Positions 14,201 through 28,614 of a DNA stretch of 64,000 nt are shown here, one piece after another (position 1 is the first letter of the stretch; each line of letters opens with the position of its first letter). A model generated the notes under the pieces. That model had not been told where the DNA came from. It searched no databases and saw only the letters and a list, made by a program, of their open reading frames with translations. The translations under genes were made by a program, and so were the position numbers. The DNA is from Linepithema humile (Eukaryota; Arthropoda; Insecta; Hymenoptera; Formicidae), in assembly GCF_040581485.1 (NCBI RefSeq), contig NC_090134.1, positions 16,545,501 through 16,609,500 of the forward strand, given 5' to 3'.

Positions 14201-16798
14201 TAACGGCATATCATGATCTCTCACTCGCCTCGGCTCTTCTTGCACGGCTCCGCTCAATCGCGAGATAACGACTAATAATAAACCTTTATCGCTGCTGCAG
14301 GGCATCTCGCGAGAAAGCATACGTATAGGTCGACACCCCACGAGTGCCTTACACACTCAGCCTCTGTTCCATCGACTGTTTTTTGTCAAAAGAACCCCAT
14401 TATACTGAACATGCGCGCCTAAAGTAGCTCTTGACCTTTCCGTCTCTCTTCCTCTTTCTTTCGCTCTTCCTCGCTCCACCCTCGGTCTATCTTGCGCCTT
14501 TGGCGTATGAACCCGGCTCCCCGTATTTCTGTTTCATATTCCCACCTCGAGCACTTTTCACGATTGTCGCTCGAGAGTTAAGATGACGCCATTAAGCCAA
14601 ACTTTTTTTCTCAGCAAAGCCAAATCAAACGATTCTCTTGTGCAGGCCGATGCGCGCTGACTCGATCTCTCAGTGCTCTCAGTGCTCTCTCTCCTGTTTG
14701 TCTACGGATACAGTACTTCTTGATATCTTTGACACAAAGAGGAGCGAGATATTTGATCATACGTGACCGACTTTTTCGAGTGACTTCATAGCGTAGTTTT
14801 ACAATCCCTGTGCGAGACGCGCTGTAACAAACGTTTCAATCGACTTCACAAAGTTTTACGGTTCGAATATTATTTTCACGTAAGAGTGCTTTATACAAGT
14901 ATTCGCGCAAATTCAATTTGATATACGATCGGGTGAAAGATCAGGAATTGTGTAACGTCTAGGTAATTCCCACCAGTCGTAAGAAAAAAAGATTTTCGAG
15001 AAAAGCGAAGAATGAAACTTGTCGACTCATCGATCTGAACATGTTCATGAAATTCGATCGCCAAGATTATCGTTATCATCTAAGGTGAGCCGATGATCGA
15101 TGTCGGTGTGCTGTCTCTTTCTCTCGGAGATACACGCGCATTCACACAGTAGGTATCCGTTTATAAATACGGAACGTGATGCGTCCGGGTCGCTGAGTCG
15201 TCCCTTCGCAACCGCGAAGCTACGTGACGAGCCATCGAATTGGCTCGTGACATCCTGTCTTACGCGACGATTCCATAAGCTAACCAAAATCGCAGACGAG
15301 TCACGCTTCGGCTATTCTAGTCGTCGCATCGTCGTGTGACTCATAATATCGGCGATATTGGTCATCGATATTGATTGTTTTTTTTCATTCAATTGTTCTA
15401 TTATGAATCTATTGCGTTAATGAAATCGTCAGTAACAGAAAAAAAATAGAGAAATATTAGTTTAATTAAAATCTGATTCTAAGCTAATTAGATTTCACGT
15501 GAAATAAATAACAGTCAAGTTAAACGTTCGCGCGCGTACAAAGATATCCTTGTCTGCGTGTCGTGTTCTTCCAAAAACGGAAAGAAAGTTCTGTGTGCGT
15601 GTCGCGAGGAGAGAATACCGGAAATGAATGGTACACATCGACGGACGTTCGGACATGTCGCAATGTCGGGGTGGTTCCCCGACCGATGTCTTCAATGGTG
15701 ACAAAACCGTGCCATTCCCGTATCCGTTCGCAATTTGGCGAACAAGCGATGCCTTGACAATGGGGCACTCTTATTGTCCGATGAAATAATCGTAAAAGGA
15801 TAATAGGACTCTGGAGACCGACTGTTAGTCGAGTATGTTCGACGATGAAATACGTTTTCGAGCAATATCCGGCGAAAGCGATCATTTTTGTAGCCTGAGA
15901 ATCTACACACGCTCGGAAATGAGCTTTTATTTTAAACGGAGAATATCGCAATTAAATTATCTAATTTTAACTGTAAGCCAATAATTGTACATCTATATTT
16001 GTCTTAAAATATTTAATTTCCAGGTATTTTTCTCGCAATATTGAAATAATTTTCGATAAAATTGTTCCAGCTAAACATTAAAATACTATAATATATAAGG
16101 AAACAAAGATGAACCTAATTTTTTTAACATTTTTTATTTTGTACGAAAAAGAAAATACTCATTTTCGGCGTTGAATTTAGTTAGTTGGACTTTATCGTTC
16201 CGCAAATGCGAAAGATATTCAGTTACAATGTAAACGGAAATGTGTTTGCGCTTGTCATATGTAATAGCACTTTCCTTCGTGGTTTACGAGCGCGGCACTT
16301 TAGCGGCATGAAGATCCTTTTTTTACATCCTTGAACAACGACATACGCCATTCTTCTGGATTTAGTCAGGATGAAATATATTTCACCATATATTTTTGGT
16401 TTTCTTCCGTAGTGCCTCTTTTACGTCTATCATCTCGCGCACGCGATATATATTTTTGCTCGTAAAGCATGCTGCTCTACCCCGTTTTCTGTCTCTATCC
16501 AAAGATTCGTATTCATGGACCACTTTTAGTAGCTGCTGGGTCTATTAACGACGCGCTTATAAGGAGAAGGAAGTTCGTTAAAAGCATGCCGGGAATACGA
16601 AATATCGCCTGCAGTGACCTGCGGAGCGACGGCTCATAAATTTAGCGATACTCTTTGCATCTTAGAAAACTTTTATCTTTTTTATCTTTCACATTATTAC
16701 GACTTAATGTCGTGATACTTTCCATCTAGAAAACATCGGATAAAAGTGTGATAAACGAGATTATTGATTAAATTATTATTACGAGGTCACTTTTTCAA

Positions 16799-17030
16799 AT
16801 ATCACAGATTCTCTGACAAATTTAGTTTTTAGATTTCAGAGTTTTTTCAACTGTGGATTAAACTTTTAAATTAAATTTCAGTAGTAAATAAATAACAATA
16901 GTCTGTATTTTTAACTCAATATATTAAATAAAAATACATCGCGATGCAAATTGTTTTAACTATTAATAAAATTATACGAAATACGATTATAAAATTTTGA
17001 GAAATCACAGATTCTTTGACAAATTTAATA
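16799..17030 (+). repeat. Pair of near-identical short repeats about 205 bp apart
   Basis: The string ATCACAGATTCT, then C or T, then TGACAAATTTA occurs near 16800 and again near 17003 with one or two mismatches. The intervening sequence is AT-rich. No reading frame is involved. It may be the remnant of a small duplicated or mobile piece; nothing identifies a family. Confidence 0.5.
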
Positions 17031-20000
17031 AATATTAAGTGTATTACTTTCTGAAACGGGACACAAAATTCAAGTTTTTTATTCACTGTCTTGTAAATTT
17101 AATTTCAGTATCTTGTTTAAAAGACCACTATTTTCGAAGGGGTTCACATACACTGTGCGTTATTTGCAAGCGGCAAAGAAAAACATGAAATATCATAAAG
17201 AGCAGTCGGCATCGGCAAAAGACGAGCTCGCGGTCTCCAACGCGAGAGCGTAACTTCATGGTAACTTTTACGACGTTTTTATAGCTCATTTCGTACAAGG
17301 CATATGTCCGCTATCGCAAAGTGATCTTTGTTTTATATTTGTACGGTCGCCGTTACTGTCATGGCGGTGGCTGTCGATGTTTTATCCGCATTTCACCGCC
17401 CACGTCAACTTTCGCTTTCTTTTCAAAGCACGCGAAGGAGCGATCATTGCGAGTTCTTTCATATTCTTTGATCCATCGCGCGATGAGATATTTATTTCAA
17501 GTACTGTTAAATTATTGATATACACGTATCAATTTTCCATACGGGCGCTAAAGTCTGTAGATGTTCCGTCGCAGGGTTAAAACGTAGAAAGAAGCAGAAA
17601 AGGAGAGGAAAAGAGAGACTGCGCACTTTGCGCGGATCCCAGCAGAAACGTGTGGCACGAAGTAGGTCGGCAATGGCTGAAGACAACTCGGGACTACGCC
17701 AGCGGAATTATAGCGCTGGTACGCGTTCACCTAAAGGACCACCCTTTCACGGGAATAAACTGGGTGTTGTAAAACCTCAGGGAGCGTCGTGAGGTGGTTA
17801 AGAATCCGCAACGAAAGGCCGCGCGGGGGTTACGACTTGGTATCACTGGCTCAACGTTGATGTAAGGGAGCGATGCAAGGGCAGACGGGCGCAATGTGGT
17901 TCACGTTAGAAGTCTAGACACGCGGTGAACAATCCAGTGTTGATAACCGCACACCGGTGGCGGCATGTTGATGCCTCGCCACACAATCTCGCTCCGACCT
18001 GCGCTCACCTTTCGCTTTCAGATCACCGCCAGCCACTCTCTATATTGGTCGACGTCCCTTGAATATCAACCTGTCGGAAATGCTGCGCGCTGCTGATCGC
18101 CGACTACCGCGGAACGATCCCGTATAATTTCCTTTTCCGAATGCGTTATTTTCGAAGCGTCGTCTTTACACATCTTTGAAATTTCTTTATAAATCTTTGA
18201 TACAATAAGAAAGTTATAAATATTGTATTCTTCAAAATTGATAACTTAATGGTAAATTATTCGAGAATAGTTGGCAATAATGATTAAAACTATTATTTTC
18301 TGATTTTACAACATTTTTTCCGAAAAATCCGAAAATAGACGCGTTGTAACGTTGAATCTTTTAAATTCACGCAGAATCTAGCTTTACCGCTGTAGGTCCG
18401 TTGACCGGAAAACTCGCTGTCGAGGGCGTACAAACGTCAGCGAGCGGCTTTACGAGCCGTGCCGCGCGCAGCACCCCTTCGAGATTCTTCACGGAGGAGC
18501 TTCTCGTTCGGGGACGAGGTTCATCGTTGTGCGCTCGTGCGAAGGACGCGTCGTTACTCTTCATCTGCGAAATGACCTTTAATAGCGATGATGGTGAAAA
18601 ATCGCCGTGGAATTTCTTCGGCGCGAAGGGTGCGCGAAAGGGTGGCCGGCCAGCGCGCGGCAACGGCGCTATTATTTCGTCGGGCGCTTGACAAACGATT
18701 ACGTGGGCGCCACTTTCGCGAAAACTAAGAAAACACTCTCGCTAAATCATAAGGAGCCATTACCGGTGGCGCGGACGCGCCGCATATAATACACGGGGCA
18801 TTTGGACGAAGAGCTTGGCTCAGCCTTTCGTTTTTCGCGGCCTCCCCGCCGCGATTTGTCAAGTTTCAAGGCAGATCCACCCCGTGTTTATCTTCTTCCT
18901 AATGTCCCCCCTTTTTTCCTCGCGCGCCGAACACTTTCGCCCGATGAATTTTGCAGGAGAAAACAATCTCGAGGCGATGCAACGGTCCTCTCAGCGTCGG
19001 CATAAAAATTCATGAAACTGGACGCCAGCCTAATGATTCTTGCTGCCGGTAGATTACTTCGGAATTTCTCTCTTTTTGCACGAAGATTTACGGCATTTCG
19101 CGAAAGAGCCTTATCGTATTTTCCCAGTGCAAAAAATCAAAGGTACTCTAAAAATGTTTAATTGTTTTATACGAAACTCCGCGAAATACGATTACTCCGC
19201 AAAATTTCGTTACGCGCGCGTAGATAAATAAGCACATGTCAAAAAGCCGAGATTTCGAGCGCAAGGGAAGGCAGGATCTCGCGTCGAGTTACCGCCGACG
19301 GTAGTTTTCGGTGCCCAGGTTATACGGGTTTAACACGATCTACCGATAATGACGGGGTCGTGGCCTCGTATCCACTCTGGTTAAGCTCGATGCTCGCGCC
19401 GAGTCACGCAACGGCGTGTCACGCGAGTGCCAAGGATAGCGTGCCCTCGCGACACGACACGGCCCCCAACGCCAATTGTCACACAGCACGAGGGGAAGGA
19501 CAGGGGGAGGGAGGGATCCTTAATTACTGTCTTCGGGGTCGACCCTTCTCGTTACCGATGCGTATCCCTTTCAATCGTCGTGCGTAGACACGTCGGGGGA
19601 GAGAAAAAAAAATCCAGGCCATCGTGCATTTCGATGCTGATCACTCGCGCAGATAATCGCCCGCCCACATCTTCACTCGACCGTGACCATTCTTCATGCC
19701 GCACCGGATGCCATTAAGGCACTCGAAACTCTCTTCTCCCCACGGTAGTCTTCTCAATCTCCTTGATAACTTTTTACGCGCGTGCGATGGTTTACGTTTT
19801 ACGCGTTGCACATAATCCCCTATTCATGAGCGCATATTTAGACGCTGTCCGGCCGTCAATAGAAACTCATGCGATCGCGGATGTTAGTAAAATTTTAAGT
19901 ACTCGGTGTAAGTACTTGTTAAGTACTTGTATAGGTATAGCGTGGGCGAATTAAGCGTACCGTTCCCACGGACCACGCGTGACTCACGCTAGTGTTTATG

Positions 20001-21360
20001 ATAATGATGCTTTTAGAAACGTTTCGCGCCAAAATAAACTACGCGTGGTTGAATGATTCTATTTTTCTTCCTCGACGAGAGACAATTCAGGATGTTTAAT
20101 GAAGAATTCGGAATTCACAAATCGGTCCCATATTTATTCTTCGCGTAATCAGTAACGCGTCGTGCATAACGTTTGTAATGCCTGTTCTCTTGAAACCGGA
20201 TGACTGTATCGGATCTGACACTGATACTGACACTGACTGTTCCCATCGGGAACAAACCCTCTGCAGGCCTTCTATAGTCGGCTAGAACTGCTTTCCACTT
20301 AGCTCACTGTATTGGCGAACCGAACACAAGCAAGACGTTTAACGCTTGAGTTAGTCTGCCGACGTGTGATTTGGCCTTCCGGTGAACCAGGGTGTGCATG
20401 AGATAGCGACATTTGCAATGCGGGAAATCATTGATTTGAGAATCTGGTAGAAAATTACATCGGCGTTTCGGGCGTCTACAAGCTGTTCTGTACAACGTAT
20501 TTCGCTACAACGTATGTAATTGGCGTTTCTCAACTCACATAGCGTGAAGGTTGAACAAAAAACCGACTCGATTGTGGAAAATAATCATTACGTTCGCGAA
20601 TATTTTAGCAAGTGCATTTTGTCCCAAAATATAGATATAAAAATATTTGCTTTTTATTTTAAATAAGAAAATCGATCAATATATCAAATCAATTGATTAA
20701 AATAGTTGAAATAATCTGCTATTAAAATAAATTATTCTTTATTTTCGAAGCGAAATTCGTGAATCGAAAATAGATTTGGAAGAAAATTTATCTATGCTAT
20801 TTGAAACTAATTCATTAAAGTCTGAACGTTACAAGACGGCCAGTTCTAAATTTTGCATTATTATATTCACGTCGCGATCTTTAGCGTCATATATCGAGCA
20901 CGTCTCGTTCCAAGCGCTATTCTGTAGTCGTTCTTTTCTTTCGCGCAAGTTGAAGGATTCCTTTTCCGGGGCCGCGTAGTAATTCCAAAAAGAAGCAGTG
21001 AGTGGCTCCTCGCGTAAAGAGTCTACGTGACTAGAACAGCCTTCTTTTTTCACACGGTAACAGACCGAGCTTCTTCACATACGCATAACACGAACCACGC
21101 GTTAATCTTGATTTGCAACTAACGTTCTCCATCGTTCTCCGGCGCCTCGGCGCGTAACCGTATAGCATCGATTTAATCCCCAGAGACCTTTCGTTACGTT
21201 CTACTTCTGCCTTCTCATTCTTCCGCGAGCGTACGAGCCATGCACTTCCTGCGAAAATCGTTAAATGTATCGGAATTGATAGCTCCCTTTGCACGTTTTA
21301 AGCTTTATATACGGCGCCCTGAATAGCTGCGCCGTCAGAAATTGTACTGCGGCAAGCGTG

Positions 21361-21425
21361 TATATAAAGTCAATAAAAATGATTCATTGGCGCTGCCCGA
21401 TGTTAGTCAATTATGCATTTGCATA
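21361..21425 (+). promoter_or_regulatory. TATA-like box with octamer-type palindrome
   Basis: TATATAAAG lies at 21361-21369. About 45 bp downstream is TATGCATTTGCATA (21412-21425), a 6-bp inverted repeat with a 2-nt spacer that contains the POU-factor octamer ATTTGCAT. No convincing coding exon follows, so promoter function is a guess. Confidence 0.2.
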
Positions 21426-21623
21426 AAGGAGGTATTTCCTGACTATACGAATGCTATCTTATGCTACTTTTTCGCACGCTACAACGCATCAATGGCGCGA
21501 TGTGTATAAAACGCCGGGGATTCAAAGGGTGCAGACTTTGTGCAATCCGCAGTCTCGACGCGTATTTGCCAAAAATGAGACGGAATCCGCGTCATACCTA
21601 TTTTACGTCACATCCGAAAATAT

Positions 21624-21635
21624 ACACACACACAC

Positions 21636-21666
<31 letters not shown>
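21624..21666. repeat. (AC)n microsatellite
   Basis: Alternating AC over about 43 bp with one G interruption at 21640. A simple sequence repeat with Z-DNA-forming composition. Confidence 0.95.
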
Positions 21667-22841
21667 TAGGTAGATACACGTCGGTTGAAAGACGTTTCGC
21701 GGAGGGTTATCGCCTAGGCTCGCTTCTTCCGGCTTTCCGTTCCTCCTCCGTTTCATCTTCCCTTTTCCTTTTTACCTCGTCCTACATCAGACCTTGGGGA
21801 ATGAAATAAATTCCGCGTTTCTGAGAAATTGGAGAGCCTCGGGGGTAGAAGACATTTTCCTTGGACCTCCGGAAAACTCCTTATTCCGCGTCATCTGCTT
21901 TTCAATCAAGGTCGGGTATCGACGGGCGCGGACAAGATGAGAAGAAGGTGAGCTCGGCTGCGAAGCCGATGGGAGGTCGGCAGCCACCTTACCTTCAGGT
22001 TATAGATAAGTTGATATCACCCTTATAGCGCCGTCGCTCCATCGACCTTGCGCTTTCAGAGCTCGTTTTTAACCCTCGGACCAAAAGCAGGAGAGTTACG
22101 ATGTTGACCGCGACAGAACAGAATTTCCCTTCTTCACGTATACGTCTATGCGATCTTAAATAATAAAGCAAATAGCTTTTTACATCATTTTTATTCACAA
22201 ATTTTGCGAAAAAATATATAGAAGTTTTGAGAGAAATTGCAAATATCACAACAGTATATTTTCTTCCGTGAGATAAAAAATTGTTTTATAACACAACGTT
22301 CTGCAAACCTATGATTCTGAAATACTTCAATTTTCAATTTGTTAGCGTTTATTGCAAACACAAGATGACGTTGAAATTTCGGTAATGTTTGCGGAAAGTC
22401 GATCGAAACTTTCGTTATAAGGAAATGTTTTTCGTGCAAATGTGAAACCGAAGTCGAGCGAAGGATGTCGCAGATTCGTAAACTCTGTTAGAGCACGTGC
22501 GGTCTGCCGTGTGCGAAATGTTTCAAACTAAAGTAAATTATATATTTGAAGCGAGACGTATCTCTAACAAGAAAAGGAAGCGGAAGATATTATACGGGAG
22601 AGAACTGCGCGGCGTTTTGTCACTGAGTTCGCGGGTACAAGTTTCGCGATTTCGTCGGAGGCGCGATAAGTAAAACTCCGTCTTTTTTATTCCTCGCGCG
22701 GGTGGGAGTTTCTTTCGAAAGTTTATACTTACTTTCTCCATCTACCGCCGCCAGCTGGGTGGCCCAGCTTGTTTCTCCCACAATTTTAGTTCAGTTGGCC
22801 GCCAGTCACGCATAACAAATGATTCTCTCTCGTTCTTTCCG

Positions 22842-22845
<4 letters not shown>

Positions 22846-22896
<51 letters not shown>
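22846..22896. repeat. (CT)n microsatellite
   Basis: CT dinucleotide repeat of about 50 bp, interrupted once by a TT near 22887. It produces an Arg/Glu-repeat shadow ORF on the opposite strand that is not a gene. Confidence 0.95.
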
Positions 22897-25161
22897 GCAA
22901 ACTTTCTTCCTTCCTTATTTTCGTTTGACCATTAACTGCAAACACATAGATAAAATAATATTTCCAAATTGTTTAGAATAATAATACTTTTTTTTTATTA
23001 TATATTGCTTTGAAATACTTTTATTATATTTAAATATTTATATTGAATATTTTTTTTCAAATTTAGATAAAAAAGTATAATGGAACAAATCAATTATGCT
23101 TTATTACGTACAAAATTATTGATATTGATACGAGCAGTTCATTTTCCACGTTTCTGTTTTCATGATTCTGTACATATGAAAATATAATTTAATATCTTTA
23201 TCAACGCTAAAAATAGTGAATAACCAGTGATAGATCGAATAACGTTGGTGGGAAGTTTTCGAGCGGCGTATGATGGTGATAGGATGGCACTGGCGAGAAA
23301 CAATTGCAGTCTGAAGACTCACACTTCAAAATTGGCGGATGCTGGTTCCTGCGAGAGACTGGGACTTTTCCTGAGTTCGAGTGAAAAGAACAAAAGCTTG
23401 GAAGGATGAACGAACGAAGGAAGGCGATGGAACCAATATGTAGCACACCTTTTTCCTTTCTCCCTTTCTCTCTCATTTTATCCTTTCTGTCTCTCTCTTT
23501 CTCTCTCTCCTTTTTTCTTGCTCTTCTCAATCCACCAACGAAACCTTTGTTACTTGTTAGTGACTTTTATCTGGTCGCCCCGGGTCCTCGATTTATCTCT
23601 CAGTCTCCTCTCTCATTCTCCCTCGACTCTTTTTTCCGCCCCTTTCTTCCTCCCGTCTTCTACGTCCTCCCCTCCCCCCTCTTTTGCTATCGCCTACCAA
23701 CAGCCCGCAGCCTCAAACAGTCCGGAACTTCTTATTCCGGATTTCAGACCCGTAGGCAAGGCTCTCATCCCCTTTCTTCTAGTTCTTCGTGCACCTCTTT
23801 CTTTGGTCGCCGCCGGTTCTTCTGGTCCCACCACCTGGTATTTCTTATCAGTGGTGGCTTAATCTCTCGCACGACTTCTGTTAAGGTAGACAACCGAGCG
23901 AGCACGCGCGCCGGCCACGCTTCGCACGGCCACGAAAACGCGGACGACTTTCTTCTCGGTGTAAACCATCTTGTCTTATCGCGCCTCCTCGGAAACTCGA
24001 GAACGAATTCGATTCAATGGGGGTTCTTAATTCTTACGGTTAGCCGCTGATCCACTGCCGATAATCCCACCGATCTTTATACAGAACCGCACGACCCGTG
24101 AGCGAATTGTGTAACTTCGCTGAAACTCCAGACATTTGTCATTATAGAATGTACTGAGATCTCTCGCGAAAATCGACGGTAGATTTGCAAAGTATTGTGT
24201 CAGAACGTTGACTCGAATTGTAGAACTTGAGCGATTAATTCTGCTAATCACATTTTTCGTAAAGTGTCTTACATTTTGTTACACAAATGCGATAATTATA
24301 TTTTATGATATAATTATGGGAAACAAAAATGGAGTTTTATGAAGAAGACAAGAATGATTTTTCGCTTTCCCTTTTTGACAAATTGCGCAGGGACAAATCA
24401 CGTAATTTGTTACGGAACGCTCTTGTGCCTGCGCCCGCTTTTCGTCCCGCGGTCTTCGATCGGCGGGAAAAAAAATAGTTTCTCGCTCTACTTTGTCCAT
24501 CGTTGTTGATAAGTCGCCCGCCCGAACAAAGAGCTTGATTTGTAAGGATGGTCTTCGAGATCACTTTTCTTTAGGGACAGTCATGGAAATATTGGAGGTA
24601 GTAGCAATCGAAGGATGACCCTATTCGCGCCTCCCGTAGCAAAGCCTTAGATAATAAAGACTCGTTCACGCGAGCATAATGGAAGACTGATCACGCTGTC
24701 CGCGCTATCAGCACTTGCCATTGCTCACCGAGAATTCTACTTCCGACATTCTATCTACTCTTAAATGTGTTGTTTCTTCGTACGATTGTTATTCGAATTA
24801 TCTCCGCGCTTCTCAAATAGTAACCAAATAATAACAGTACATAACTTTACTCATTCAATATAAAGCGCAGTAAAAATTTCTTTTGTGAAACTTTCTACGA
24901 GCATATTTTTTACTTAACTTTTAATCACAGCCTCTTTTCTTTTTTCCGTCATAATTCTGATAATCGTGCGGAAAAGAAGTTAAATTAACTGTTCTTTAAA
25001 GTTCACGCTAATTATGCCGACGCTTCAACGTTAAGGGCCATATTACCGGACTGTATCAGATTAGCACGGATCAAAGATACTAATGGCGGCACAATGCGTG
25101 CACTCAGTGAACTCAGACGGAATGACGTTTGGACTTCGTTGATTAAACGCACAAAGAGGGT

Positions 25162-25182
25162 GAGAGAGAGAGAGAGAGAGAG
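25162..25182. repeat. (GA)n microsatellite
   Basis: About ten GA units at the edge of a CpG-rich block. Confidence 0.9.
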
Positions 25183-28100
25183 GGGAGACGGAGTCTTCTT
25201 GCTCTTCGGACCATTTTCAGGGCGAGACGGACACGGTGCGTTCTGCACCTGACGTAGTGAGGGTGGACGAAAGGGGTGGACCAGAGGTGGTACACAGAAG
25301 CATCAGGAAAGAGCCGAACGGGGAGAGGAAGGTCGGGCTAATTGGATGTCGGAGGCGCAATCTTGTGGTCTCCATTTGTCATTCGGTAGCGCGAGGACGC
25401 GTCCCCGGGTCGTCCCCGCGGCCCTTCGCCCCCCCCCTCCCCCCGCTTTTCTATCTTTCGCTTTATCTCCATTTTTCCTCGTCTCTCCGCGTTTCCCCGC
25501 AAGCCTTTCTTCCCCCCCTCACCCCACTCCCAGGCACGACACACGTCTGTACACTCACGCGGAATCTATCTTTGAATTCGGCGGTCGCGCTGGTCCGCAC
25601 GGACGTTGGCCGGATATTACGAGAATTCTGGAGTCCCTTCGAGACCTCTCTGGAATTCGATCCACGTATCCCGGAGGTCGCGCCAAAAATCCCACGACTG
25701 CCGCCGGACCCCCTTCTTGTCGACGTGCACCCTTTCCCCCTCCCCCCTCCGCCCCTGCCACTGTCTAGCAGCTCCCCTGAATTTGGGATTCGAGAGAGTT
25801 GATCGATTCGATAATTACGCGTCTGATGAAAGAGAAGCTGAAAGCAGAACTGATAAGCTAGAATTAATTAAATGGAGTTACATATTAAAGGTGAGATGTA
25901 GCGTTATAGTATTTTCCGTAATAATGTCGCTGTCAAAACACATTCTCGATCAACAGAGATGTACCGGTTGCGATGTAATCGCAACAATGTAAATTAGCCT
26001 AAGCTCGAGTGCAAATAGACGTACTTTATTGACGGGCCGCATATATACGCGCGTGCATTCCCTTTCGTACTCCACATGGCGACGGTTTGCTCGAATGGTC
26101 GCCGGATATTGCAAGAATCTAAACATTGCCTTTGACTTCACCGGCATTTAATACACACATAACTCATCCCGCTGCAGGGTCCTACGACTCCCGCTCGTTA
26201 TATATGTCCCGCGAACTAATTACCGTTGAAATTTATATGAACGAGGAACGAAGTATGAAAGACACAAAGGCCGCGCTGTTGTATCAAGGTTCTCTCGATT
26301 ATAGATAAATGAGCGATGTGTACAATAAAAATGTCTCTCCCGCAAGATTTGGCGTTTTTGCAAGCTATTGAAAAAAATGATTAATAGATGAAGATGAACG
26401 GGTGAATTAAATAGACTGTAAAAAAATATGTATATAACGCTAAAGAGCCATTACTGTATTCATAATGTTTTTTTAAAGAAAATAGAAAAGCGGACTAATG
26501 ATAAGTCTGATAAGAACTGGACTGGAAACAGCGTTCCTGCAAAGTCCCTTTAACTAACTTCGCTCTCGGCATTAATTGCGGGCAGTGTCGTAGAGAATAC
26601 GAAACGCGCGCGACCGCTTTGAACAACGATCAACGGTAGTACTTTCGTTCTCGCGAAGTTGTTCTTAGTATCATTAAAATTACTTTATAGCACGAAACGA
26701 AATATATATATAGACATTTACTCACACCGCCATCTGATAACATATTAAATCGCGCATCCATCGAAAAGAGTGACTGCGAACTCACCTGAAACAGAACAAT
26801 GCATTTTTTATTAGATATTTTATTAACGTTGAGCGCGCTACACGCGCGCAAATTATAGCCGTAAAAATATCAAATATAATACAAAAAGAGTTAAATCTAT
26901 GTAACTTTAAATACTAAGTCTATCAAATTTTATACTATAAAATTTCATACCATAAATTTTATACTATAAAGTGCCGAAATTTTCTATTCTGCAAATCCGA
27001 ATCATCAAAAATCTTGCGATACGACGGCTGTGATACATTAATTTTCAATTTAATTGCTTTCTTATAACGATAAAAATTAAATGACTATATTGATTCACTC
27101 TATATTACACATTCGTTTGGTTACACGGCTCTTTTTTTCCCAAAGATCCACGAGTGAAGAAGTTTAGCGGAAGTTTGTTTCGAGAGATCCGATTGAACAG
27201 TTAATTAATTGGGGCACGAATCGACGAATAAATCGTTGTCCACGTACAACCGGGTAGAAATAAATGCCGATTGCGCGCCAGATCGGAATGTCTGTGATCC
27301 GAACTAATGAGCAATTAGTAACAGAGCCGCTTGCTCTCTGTACGTAGTACAGGGACCGAACGTGGCCACCACATGCCTCACGCTAAACACTACCACCCAG
27401 CTGCCTGCCGTCAAAGATTTATTGTCCAGTTACATATGCGTCCCCCATTGCAAGAATACGTCCGCGCTAGCGTGTATTTTACAAATTGACAAGATCGTTC
27501 CTTCCATAGTACATTTTTCAACGACACATCACGCCGCAGCGTTGAACTGAAACGGAATGTGCGATAAGTGAAATAAATAAAAACACGTAAAATTTCATTA
27601 TATAATCATGATTAAATTCAACAATTTTCGACGGTAATTTATATCTAACGATGTAATGTTGGATCAAAAATTTTGTTTTCCGTTGTATCTATTTTGCATC
27701 TCTTTGTTATTGTTTATTTTGCTTACCTTTGTTATTAAAAACACGTGAAGGATTTCATTTAATTGATTACATTTGACCACAAACGGTAATCTGGTGCTGA
27801 ACGTAAAATTATCAAAAAGTTAATTTGATTTAATTGATGCATCTTGTTCGCGTCACGTGATACAGGCACTTTCATGTCTGTAACGCGAATGTGGCTTAAA
27901 TTACACAGCCATTTACGGTAATTGCGACGCGGATAATTAACAGACAAATTTATTACCGTAAAGCATGCTTGTGTTCTTGTAAGCGAGACTTTTTGCGAAA
28001 CGTGAGAAAATTATAGCAACTTGCCACCGATATTTTTCATCGAGAGACGAAGGCGACTGGAAATCCACTCCGCGCTTTATTTCTCGTGACTCGCGCGACG

Positions 28101-28550
28101 CGGTCTTTTCAGGCGACATATTTGACGTCGCGGAATATATTCCGACAAATTTGGGTACACGCAGCTTCGAGGCAATGACATTACGTAAAATATCCGACTA
28201 TTCGACGTCGAATTACAACAGCCAAGAATATTCCAAGAGAAATTCGAGCCCGGGGTGTTACGCGGGGATCAAGGAATACGATCACCCGCGCGAAATAATC
28301 GTAGATCTCTCGCGCTCGATTTATCGTGAAATTCACAATTTATTTAACCTCCCGGCTGGCAGCAGAGGAAGCGATTCCGCGTAGCTAGGGAAATCAGAGA
28401 TTGTGTAGCAAGGGTTAAGAAAATCGATCGTTCGGCAAACACGCGGACGTTGCTGCTACTGCTGCAGGGTTATCGTGCGGAAGGAATGACGGTAATTGCC
28501 GGTTTTGTCTTCCGACGAGGCGACGCTAGACGCTCTTTAGACGTTATGAA

Positions 28551-28614
28551 GCGGCGGCGGCCGCCGCTGCCGTCGCCGTCGCCGCCGTCGCCGCGCCGCG
28601 CCGCGCCGCGCTGC
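28551..28614. repeat. CCG/CGC-rich low-complexity tract
   Basis: 64 bp of pure G/C apart from a few T, starting as CGG repeats and ending as CGC/CGCCG repeats. The CGG-to-CCG switch at 28551-28567 makes it self-complementary, so it can fold into a strong hairpin. Confidence 0.9.

Larger units (their letters stand above)
5081..21300. other. Non-coding stretch, no recognisable gene
   Basis: A (CT)n tract lies at 5104-5123. AT-rich spacers (5540-6300, 6740-7320, 9370-11600, 15940-17100) alternate with CpG-rich blocks (12200-13700, 18360-19000, 19260-19700). Open frames of 60-184 codons occur on both strands, mostly in the CpG-rich blocks, and none resembles a known protein. Small local duplications are listed separately. 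No tRNA A/B boxes, transposase motifs or reverse transcriptase motifs were seen. Confidence 0.6.

Noticed and set aside
14045..14356. 103-codon minus-strand ORF that looks somewhat protein-like
   Set aside because: No recognisable family, no splice signals that link it to another exon, and no way to test coding potential here.
23406..24050. 214-codon plus-strand ORF
   Set aside because: It is a translation of a pyrimidine-rich tract (Ser/Leu/Phe runs) without a domain, clear start context or splice support.
25236..25802. 188-codon plus-strand Pro-rich ORF preceded by an acceptor-like TTTTCAG
   Set aside because: Other frames in the same stretch are equally open, Pro runs come from C-rich repeats, and no partner exon is visible.
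26925..26945. 10-bp inverted repeat AAATTTTATA/TATAAAATTT
   Set aside because: Composed only of A and T apart from one central C, in a long AT-rich stretch; likely by chance.
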